Of a stretch of 64,000 nucleotides of DNA, positions 58,067 to 64,000 are shown one piece after another (the stretch's first letter is position 1; each line of letters begins with the position of its first letter). The notes below the pieces were generated by a model that searched no databases, was not told the origin of the DNA, and worked only from the letters and a program-made list of their open reading frames with translations. A program made the translations under genes and the position numbers. Location of the stretch: contig JAEETD010000004.1 in the NCBI GenBank assembly GCA_016290175.1, positions 1 through 64,000 on the forward strand. The letters are read 5' to 3'. The DNA is from Prevotella sp. Lineage in GTDB: Bacteria; Bacteroidota; Bacteroidia; Bacteroidales; Bacteroidaceae.

Positions 58067-59386
58067 ATGAGTAATCAGAAACAGAATGGAAGTGTCATTG
58101 CCATTGTGACGATGTTCTTCCTATATGCCATGATTTCGTTTGTCACGAATCTTGGTGCACCCATTGGAGTCATCTGGAAGAATCAGCCTGAGATTGGCGG
58201 TTCCAATGTGCTCGGTATCATGGGTAACTTCATGAATTTCTTCGCCTACCTGTTCATGGGCATTCCTGCAGGAAAGATGTTGACAAAGGTGGGTTATAAG
58301 AAAACTGCTCTTATAGGTATCGCAGTAGGCTTCTTCGGTGTGCTCATACAGTATCTGTCAGGCTTCTCCGGAGGTATTCCCGGTTTCTGCATCTATCTGT
58401 TGGGCGCCTTCATTTCAGGATTCTCTGTATGTATCCTGAATACGGTGGTGAACCCCATGCTGAACCTGCTCGGCGGTGGTGGAAATCGTGGTAACCAGCT
58501 GAATATGATCGGTGGTACATTGAACTCACTCTCTGGCACGATGACCCCGTTGCTCGTTGGAGCACTGATTGGCACAGTGACGGCTTCTACACAAATGGCC
58601 GACGTCAATCTGGTGATGTACATCGCTATGACCGTCTTCGCCTGCGCCTTCTTCATTCTCTGCTTCATCCCCATTCAGGATCCAGAAATGGGTAAGGTCA
58701 CAGCTGATACAGTTTTCGAACATTCTCCCTGGTCGTTCCGCCATTGTCTTCTGGGTGTGATTGCCATCTTCGTTTATGTAGGTGTTGAGGTGGGTATCCC
58801 TGGTGGAATGAACTTCTACCTCTCTGACACTACAGCCAACGGTGCTTGGGTGAATCCTGAAGCCGTACTCAATGCAGCAACCATCGGAGGAGCCGTAGCA
58901 GCGATGTATTGGCTCCTGATGCTCGTAGGACGTCTCGTTTCGAGCACCATCGCAGGCAAGATATCATCTCGGCAGATGATGCTCGCTACTACAACTGTAG
59001 GTATGATACTCATCATTGCTGCCATCCTGACACCGAAGAGTGTAACGGTAACCATGCCTCTGGTCAAGATTCTGGAAGGATCTATTGAGATGACGACTGT
59101 TCCGATGAGCGCCTTGTTGTTAGTGCTCTGCGGCCTCTGCACCTCGGTGATGTGGCCATCCATCTTTAACCTCGCTACCGAGGGTCTTGGCAAGTACACT
59201 GCTCAGGCTTCCGGCATCTTCATGATGATGGTGGTTGGCGGTGGTGTTCTGCCCGTGGTACAGAATTTCTTTGCCGACTTCATGGGATATATGCCCAGCT
59301 ATTTCGTCTATCTGCTGGCAATGGCCTACATGTTCTACTATGCCCTCATCGGCTGCAAGAATGTCAACACCGACATCCCCGTATAA
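58067..59386 (+). CDS. gluP: MFS glucose/galactose transporter (FucP-like)
   Basis: This 439-aa transporter has 12 predicted membrane helices of the fucose/galactose/glucose:H+ symporter type. Typical features are the N-terminal FFLYAMISFVTNLG, GKMLTKVGYKKTALIGIA (the MFS loop 2-3 motif) and MWPSIFNLATEGLGKYTAQA in the second half. Its place between galM and galK indicates galactose (and perhaps glucose) uptake. The spacing of 33 bp to galM and 36 bp to galK fits one operon. Confidence 0.88.
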   Translation: MSNQKQNGSVIAIVTMFFLYAMISFVTNLGAPIGVIWKNQPEIGGSNVLGIMGNFMNFFAYLFMGIPAGKMLTKVGYKKTALIGIAVGFFGVLIQYLSGFSGGIPGFCIYLLGAFISGFSVCILNTVVNPMLNLLGGGGNRGNQLNMIGGTLNSLSGTMTPLLVGALIGTVTASTQMADVNLVMYIAMTVFACAFFILCFIPIQDPEMGKVTADTVFEHSPWSFRHCLLGVIAIFVYVGVEVGIPGGMNFYLSDTTANGAWVNPEAVLNAATIGGAVAAMYWLLMLVGRLVSSTIAGKISSRQMMLATTTVGMILIIAAILTPKSVTVTMPLVKILEGSIEMTTVPMSALLLVLCGLCTSVMWPSIFNLATEGLGKYTAQASGIFMMMVVGGGVLPVVQNFFADFMGYMPSYFVYLLAMAYMFYYALIGCKNVNTDIPV

Positions 59387-59422
59387 ATTGTCAAATTGTA
59401 ATTCTATAAATTGTAAATTCGT

Positions 59423-60589
59423 ATGATGGATATTGAATTTGTAAGAAGTCGTTTCATCAAGCACTTCGATGGAAAGACGGGTAATGTATATACCTCTCCT
59501 GGCCGTATCAACCTCATTGGTGAGCACACCGACTATAACGGTGGTTTCGTATTCCCTGGTGCCGTCGACAAGGGCATCATGGCAGAGATGCGTGCCAATG
59601 GCACAGAAGACACTGTGATGGCCTACGCTATTGACCTGAAGGATCGTGTCGACTTCAAGCTGAGCGACCCCAATGGCCCACGCGCCAGCTGGGCTCGTTA
59701 TATATATGGTATCTCACTGGAGATGAAGAAATTAGGCGTACCTGTTAAAGGATTTAATATCGCTTTCGCAGGTGATGTGCCCCTTGGCGCTGGTATGTCT
59801 TCTTCTGCTGCTATGGAAAGCTGCTTCGCCTTCGGTCTGAATGATATTTTCGGTGATAATAAGGTGTCGCAGTGGGATATGGCTTTAGCAGGTCAGGCTA
59901 CAGAACATAACTATTGTGGTGTGAACTGTGGTATCATGGACCAGTTTGCCTCCGTCTTCGGAAAGGCAGGCTGTCTGATGCGCCTCGACTGTCGCAGCCG
60001 GGAGTTCGAGTACTTCCCCTTCAAGCCCGATGGCTATCGCCTCGTGCTGCTCGATTCTGTCGTGAAGCATCAGTTAGCTGGTTCCCCTTACAACGACCGT
60101 CGTAACTCCTGCGAGAATGTGGTGAAGCACATTCAGGCCAAGCATCCGGAGGGTAAGTATGAAACCCTGCGCGACTGTACTTGGGAGCAGTTGGAAGAAG
60201 TGAAGGAAGAGGTAGGCGCTGAGGACTACAAGCGCGCTAAGTTCGTACTCGGTGAGAAAGACCGTGTGCTGGGTGTCTGCGAGGCCCTCAATGAAGGCGA
60301 CTACGAGAAGGTAGGCGAACTGATGTACAAGACCCACGAAGGTTTGTCGAAGGATTATGAGGTATCCTGCGAGGAACTCGACTTCCTGAACGATGTGGCT
60401 AAGGAAAATGGTGTCACCGGTTCCCGTATCATGGGTGGCGGCTTTGGCGGCTGTACCATCAACCTCGTTCGCAACGACCTCTACAAGAAGTTCATTGAGG
60501 ACGCCAAGAAGAAGTTCAACGAGAAGTATGGTCATGAGCCGAAAGTTTATGATGTAGTCATCAGCGATGGCTCTCGCAAACTCTGCTAA
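59423..60589 (+). CDS. galK: Galactokinase
   Basis: This 388-aa GHMP kinase phosphorylates alpha-D-galactose at C1, the first step of the Leloir pathway. The signature GRINLIGEHTDYNGG (substrate binding), ATP motif PLGAGMSSSAAMES and C-terminal motif GSRIMGGGFGGCTINL are intact. ATGATG allows a start at 59423 or 59426. galT and galE are not in the window. A hairpin 50 bp downstream closes the operon. The short gap before it (59387-59422) has AAATTGT-type repeats. Confidence 0.96.
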   Translation: MMDIEFVRSRFIKHFDGKTGNVYTSPGRINLIGEHTDYNGGFVFPGAVDKGIMAEMRANGTEDTVMAYAIDLKDRVDFKLSDPNGPRASWARYIYGISLEMKKLGVPVKGFNIAFAGDVPLGAGMSSSAAMESCFAFGLNDIFGDNKVSQWDMALAGQATEHNYCGVNCGIMDQFASVFGKAGCLMRLDCRSREFEYFPFKPDGYRLVLLDSVVKHQLAGSPYNDRRNSCENVVKHIQAKHPEGKYETLRDCTWEQLEEVKEEVGAEDYKRAKFVLGEKDRVLGVCEALNEGDYEKVGELMYKTHEGLSKDYEVSCEELDFLNDVAKENGVTGSRIMGGGFGGCTINLVRNDLYKKFIEDAKKKFNEKYGHEPKVYDVVISDGSRKLC

Positions 60590-60637
60590 AAGACACTTGT
60601 AAACACACAAATTGTGTTTATAAAGGTTAAATATGGG

Positions 60638-60675
60638 CGGTAAGGTGTACGATTTACACTTTACCGTCTATTTTT
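60638..60675 (+). terminator. Galactose operon terminator
   Basis: A 12-bp stem (CGGTAAGGTGTA / TACACTTTACCG, one G-T pair) with a 5-nt loop is followed by TCTATTTTT. It lies 49 bp after the galK stop. Confidence 0.85.
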
Positions 60676-60708
60676 ATGTCCTTTTTCATTGTCATTTCAG
60701 AAATAAGT

Positions 60709-60720
60709 TGTAAATTTACA
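60709..60720. promoter_or_regulatory. Palindrome over the likely -7 region, possible operator
   Basis: TGTAAATTTACA is a perfect 12-bp palindrome. It overlaps TAAATTTA, the best -7 candidate for the following operon (with ATTG 19 bp upstream at 60688-60691). A repressor bound here would block transcription. The Nudix-type regulator at 63740 is the obvious candidate (inference). Confidence 0.4.
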
Positions 60721-60764
60721 CCCAAAATCAACATTGATTATAAACAACTTAAAACTTAGTAACA

Positions 60765-61943
60765 ATGAAAGTACTGAAAAGTAGCATTCTGAGTCTCAGC
60801 GCAGCAGCGCTGATGCTCGCAGCATGTGCAGGCGGCCAGCAGGCACCTGTGTTAACGGTTTCGGGTCTCGACCCTGCCAAGTTCGACACCACCCTTCAGG
60901 ACAAGCCCGTGAAGCTCTACACCCTGAAGAATGCCAACGGCATGGAGGTGTGCATCACCAATTATGGTGGACGCGTAGTATCGCTCGTCGTTCCTGACAA
61001 GGATGGCAATCCCACTGACGTTGTTCTCGGTTTCGACAACATCGCCCAGTACGCCGATACCCTCAACTCCCCCACCGACTACGGATCCAGCGTTGGTCGC
61101 TATGCCAACCGTATCAAGAACGGTAAGTTCACCCTCGACGGTGTAGAGTATCAGCTGAAGCAGAACGACGGTCCTAACTGCCTGCATGGTGGTGGCACCA
61201 CAGGTTGGATGAACCAGGTTTATGATGCTGAGCAGATCGGTGACTCCGTGTTGAAGCTGACCATCGTAGCAGCTGACGGTGAGAACGGTTTCCCCGGCAA
61301 GGTGATGGCCGTGACCACCTATACGGTAACGTCTGACAACATCCTCGATATCACTTGGGAGGCAGAGACCGACAAGCCGACGATCATCAATCAGACCAAC
61401 CACAACTATTACAATCTGAGTGGTGATTTCACACAGCCCGGCTATGATATGGTGCTCTATGTCAATGCCGACAACTTCACTCCCAGCGACACGCTCTACA
61501 TCCCCACAGGCGAAATCAAGTCTGTTGAGGGTACCCCGATGGACTTCCGTACAGCTCATGCAATCGGCGACAGCATCAAGTCTAGCTTCGACCAGATCCA
61601 GAATGCCGGTGGCTACGACCACAACTGGTGTCTGAACACCTATAAAGACGGTCAGGGTGATGATACTCAGGTCTGCGCCAGCCTCTACAGCCCCAAGACG
61701 GGCATCTTCATGGAGATGTTCACCAACGAGCCTGGCGTACAGGTCTATAGCGGTAACTTCCAGGGTGTTGGCAACGAGCTGAACATCCAGCACAAGCATG
61801 GTCCATATCCGCAGCACGTCAGCGTATGCTTAGAGAGCCAGAAGTACCCTGATTCTCCCAATAAGGCCAATTGGGTACAGCCCGTTTTGAAGCCCGGCGA
61901 GAAGTACTTCAGCCACGCTGCCTACAAGTTCTCAGTAAAGTAA
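60765..61943 (+). CDS. Aldose 1-epimerase, lipoprotein form
   Basis: This 392-aa mutarotase has signal peptide MKVLKSSILSLSAAALMLAAC with lipidated Cys21, so it acts outside the cytoplasm. Catalytic blocks are NDGPNCLHGGG, INQTNHNYYNLSG and the Glu-containing PQHVSVCLESQKYPD. It shares the fold of the cytoplasmic galM at 56945 but is clearly diverged. It precedes an SSS symporter and a Nudix regulator, a layout like the Bacteroides arabinose operon, so its sugar may be L-arabinose as well as galactose. Confidence 0.9.
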   Translation: MKVLKSSILSLSAAALMLAACAGGQQAPVLTVSGLDPAKFDTTLQDKPVKLYTLKNANGMEVCITNYGGRVVSLVVPDKDGNPTDVVLGFDNIAQYADTLNSPTDYGSSVGRYANRIKNGKFTLDGVEYQLKQNDGPNCLHGGGTTGWMNQVYDAEQIGDSVLKLTIVAADGENGFPGKVMAVTTYTVTSDNILDITWEAETDKPTIINQTNHNYYNLSGDFTQPGYDMVLYVNADNFTPSDTLYIPTGEIKSVEGTPMDFRTAHAIGDSIKSSFDQIQNAGGYDHNWCLNTYKDGQGDDTQVCASLYSPKTGIFMEMFTNEPGVQVYSGNFQGVGNELNIQHKHGPYPQHVSVCLESQKYPDSPNKANWVQPVLKPGEKYFSHAAYKFSVK

Positions 61944-61971
61944 AAAGGTAAAAACGTAAAAAGGTAAAAAT
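61940..61971. repeat. Four octamers after the mutarotase gene
   Basis: GTAAAAAG, GTAAAAAC, GTAAAAAG, GTAAAAAT run in register from the last codon and stop of the mutarotase gene to 8 bp before the symporter ATG. Confidence 0.85.
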
Positions 61972-61978
61972 AAACACT

Positions 61979-63724
61979 ATGAATTGGAATTCAAACGAAT
62001 TTTTGTGGCTTGACTGGACCGTCCTGGCTGTCGGTGTGCTGGCCATCGTATGGGCGATCTATCGCGCCATCAAGAAAGACAAGGAAAAGATGAAAGGTGC
62101 TGACTCTCAGGACTATCTGTTCGGTAAGGGTGAGCCCTGGTACGTGATCGGTGCAGCAATCTTTGCTGCCAATATCGGCTCTGAGCACCTCGTAGGTCTC
62201 GCTGGTACTGGTGCCAAGGACGGTGTAGGTATGGCCCACTGGGAGATGCAGGGTTGGATGATCCTGATTCTCGGCTGGTTGTTTGTACCTTTCTATCAGT
62301 TGCTCAACAACAAAATGGGCAAGATCATCACCATGCCCGACTTCCTGAAGTTCCGTTACACCCAGCGCACAGGCTCTTGGCTGTCTATCATCACCCTGAT
62401 AGCTTACGTGCTGACAAAGGTTTCCGTGACTGCTTTCACAGGTGGTATCTTCTTCGAGTATCTGCTTGGTCTGCCATTCTGGTATGGTGCCATCGGTCTG
62501 ATTGCCATCACTGCTGTCTTCACCGTCTTCGGAGGTATGAAGGGCGTGATGACGCTGTCAGCCATCCAGACACCTATTCTTATTATAGGTTCGTTCCTCG
62601 TACTGTTCCTCGGACTGAACATGCTGGGCGACGGCAGCATCTCTGCCGGATGGGGTGAGATGATCAGAGTCTGTAAAGCAGCCCATGATGGTTTCGGAAC
62701 CACCCACATGTTCCACCCGGATCAGGCCGACCCGATGTATCCGCAGTTCCCTGGCTATGTGGTGTTCTTCGGTGCTTCCATCATCGGTTTCTGGTACTGG
62801 TGTACTGACCAGCACATCGTTCAGCGTGTACTCGGACAGACCAAGGGCGAGGACAACACGGAGGTGATGAAGCGTGCCCGTCGTGGTACCATCTGCGCTG
62901 GTTACTTCAAGCTCCTGCCCGTGTTCATGTTCCTCATTCCAGGTATGGTGGCTTATGCACTGTCGCTCAAGACAGGTAGCGGCATCGTGATGGACATCAC
63001 CAACACCCACGATACCGACGGTGCCTTCGCCATGATGGTGAAGAACATCCTGCCTGCAGGTATCAAGGGTATTGTCACCATTGGTTTCATCTGCGCACTC
63101 GTTGCTTCTCTGGCTGCCTTCTTCAACAGCTGTGCTACCCTCTTCACTGAAGACTTCTACAAGCCGATGAAGAAGGGTATGAGTGAGGCTCACTACGTCT
63201 TTGTAGGCCGTACTGCTACTGTTGTGGTGGTGATCCTGGGTCTGCTCTGGATGCCGGTCATGATGTCTATGGGTAACCTCTACAGCTATCTGCAGGATAT
63301 CCAGTCGCTGATTGCGCCTGCTATGGTGGCTGTGTTCACACTCGGTATTTTCTCTAAGAAAATCACGCCTAAGGCAGGTGAATGGGGTCTTATCGGTGGT
63401 TTCCTCATCGGTATGGTACGTCTGCTCACCAACGTGCTCACCGATTCTGGTAAGGCCGTGATGGATGGTGCCTTCTGGGATGCCACCGCATGGTTCTGGC
63501 AGACCAACTGGCTCATCTTCGAGTGCTGGCTGCTTGTCTTCATCGTGCTGATGATGATTGTAGTTTCGTTCTTCACACCTGCTCCCTCTCAGGCTCAGGT
63601 GGAGGCTATCACCTTCACTGGCGACTACCGCAAGCAGATCCGTGAGAGCTGGGGCGTATGGGATGTTGTGGCCACCCTCGGTGTCATCATCTGCTGCGCT
63701 TGCTTCTATGCATACTTCTGGTAA
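61979..63724 (+). CDS. Sodium:sugar symporter (SSS family, SGLT-like)
   Basis: This 581-aa transporter of the sodium:solute symporter family has about 14 predicted helices. It resembles vSGLT: ANIGSEHLVGLAGTGAKDG in helix 1-2, the RYTQRTGSWLSIITLIAYV region, and WYWCTDQHIVQRVLGQTKGE, the SSS signature around helix 6-7. By analogy with the AraR operon of Bacteroides it may carry L-arabinose; galactose or glucose are alternatives. It lies 35 bp after the mutarotase gene, separated by an octamer array, and 15 bp before the regulator gene. Confidence 0.92.
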   Translation: MNWNSNEFLWLDWTVLAVGVLAIVWAIYRAIKKDKEKMKGADSQDYLFGKGEPWYVIGAAIFAANIGSEHLVGLAGTGAKDGVGMAHWEMQGWMILILGWLFVPFYQLLNNKMGKIITMPDFLKFRYTQRTGSWLSIITLIAYVLTKVSVTAFTGGIFFEYLLGLPFWYGAIGLIAITAVFTVFGGMKGVMTLSAIQTPILIIGSFLVLFLGLNMLGDGSISAGWGEMIRVCKAAHDGFGTTHMFHPDQADPMYPQFPGYVVFFGASIIGFWYWCTDQHIVQRVLGQTKGEDNTEVMKRARRGTICAGYFKLLPVFMFLIPGMVAYALSLKTGSGIVMDITNTHDTDGAFAMMVKNILPAGIKGIVTIGFICALVASLAAFFNSCATLFTEDFYKPMKKGMSEAHYVFVGRTATVVVVILGLLWMPVMMSMGNLYSYLQDIQSLIAPAMVAVFTLGIFSKKITPKAGEWGLIGGFLIGMVRLLTNVLTDSGKAVMDGAFWDATAWFWQTNWLIFECWLLVFIVLMMIVVSFFTPAPSQAQVEAITFTGDYRKQIRESWGVWDVVATLGVIICCACFYAYFW

Positions 63725-63739
63725 ACCGCTCGAGAGAAT

Positions 63740-64000
63740 ATGACCTCCTTCTATAGTGAACATTCCAAAGTCTGGCTGTCTGTCGACTGCATCATCTTCG
63801 GTTTCGATGAAGGGAAGCTGAAGATTCTGATTGGCCGTCGTAAGATGGATCCGGGTCGTGGCGAATGGAGCCTCTACGGAGGCTTCGTTGCCAACGACGA
63901 GAGTGTCGACGATGCCGCCAACCGTGTGCTCTACGACCTCACCGGACTTCGAAACCTCTATATGCGGCAAGTGGGTGCTTTCGGAAATGTAGACCGCGAC
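63740..64000 (+). CDS. Nudix-type transcriptional regulator (AraR/NrtR-like), partial
   Basis: The first 87 codons are in the window; the rest is cut off by its right edge. The protein starts MTSFYSEHSKVWLSVDCIIF and contains RRKMDPGRGEWSLYGGFV, the start of a Nudix fold. In the Nudix box the catalytic glutamates are lost: the RExxEE part reads RVLYDL in ANRVLYDLTGL. This fits the non-hydrolytic sugar-binding regulators of the AraR/NrtR type, which have a C-terminal winged helix expected beyond the edge. It is in the same direction as, and 15 bp after, the symporter gene. Confidence 0.85.
   Translation, partial: MTSFYSEHSKVWLSVDCIIFGFDEGKLKILIGRRKMDPGRGEWSLYGGFVANDESVDDAANRVLYDLTGLRNLYMRQVGAFGNVDRD

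Noticed and set aside
61940-61971. A ribosome-binding or riboswitch element before the symporter gene
   Set aside because: It is a plain octamer repeat with no secondary structure; it starts at the previous stop codon.
62558-63970. A 470-aa antisense frame over the symporter and Nudix genes
   Set aside because: His/Thr/Asp-rich composition typical of the reverse of a membrane protein gene; it crosses two real genes.

Overview
The window looks like a chromosomal segment of a Bacteroidales bacterium, most likely Prevotella or a close relative (inference). It opens inside a 16S rRNA gene. Almost every transcription unit is preceded by the Bacteroidota -7 element TAnnTTTG, often with a TTTG -33 element 19-20 bp upstream. 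The gene content is typical of the phylum: RprX/RprY, a Bacteroidota-type RpoZ, BamD, DUF4293, DUF4419, DUF4468, a putative porin, a GldB-like lipoprotein, a protein resembling a type IX secretion sorting domain, and FucP-like and SSS sugar transporters. No phage, transposase, integrase or CRISPR array was seen.

Layout. 1-1311: 5' part of a 16S gene (minus) with leader and promoter. 1312-10473: PBP1A, the pyrB-pyrI-glyA operon, a dipeptidyl peptidase IV, a YhcC-like radical SAM protein and a GldB-like lipoprotein. 10663-14755: a DUF4861 protein, a glycosyltransferase with mtaB, and a tiny lipoprotein. 14823-19770 (minus): an ECF sigma factor operon with an anti-sigma-like protein, an unknown secreted protein, a thioredoxin-fold protein and a macrodomain protein. 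19907-25010: a secreted esterase, rpsF-rpsR-rplI, and rprX-rprY with a tiny membrane protein. 25222-28982: a small secreted protein and a GH2 beta-galactosidase. 29109-35821: nth; a minus-strand run of a sorting-domain-like protein, an L,D-transpeptidase, a second ECF sigma factor, an anti-sigma-like protein and a Spy-like protein; then mazG-lipoprotein-rnz. 35955-43775: valS, a DUF4419/OmpA pair, a 590-bp gene-free region with a nested palindrome and a candidate small RNA, and bamD-rpoZ-DUF4293. 43883-56838: uvrB, a DUF4468/tiny membrane protein/porin operon, menA, an HD-domain protein, an RluA-family pseudouridine synthase with a tiny membrane protein, an ABC-F ATPase, grpE-dnaJ and folC. 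56945-64000: a galactose operon (galM, MFS transporter, galK), then a lipoprotein mutarotase, an SSS symporter and the start of a Nudix-type regulator. This last trio resembles the head of the AraR-controlled arabinose operon of Bacteroides.

The most unusual pattern is a set of imperfect tandem arrays with a unit of exactly 7 bp (8 bp in a few) but unrelated unit sequences. They sit 5-11 bp upstream of -7 boxes, often between two divergent promoters, and the nine boxes they flank lack a TTTG -33 element. Nine other promoters have TTTG at 19-20 bp; with one exception these have no array nearby. Two more heptamer arrays lie inside coding sequences (the DUF4861 gene and mtaB). Other points of interest are an ABC-F ATPase whose degenerate motifs all fall in one of its two ATP sites, three tiny coupled membrane proteins, two probably leaderless genes, a candidate 6S/Bacteroidales-1-like RNA, and an L9 protein with a long Ala/Glu tail.

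Several start codons below were moved downstream of the longest open frame because the frame's first codon lies in or upstream of the promoter.
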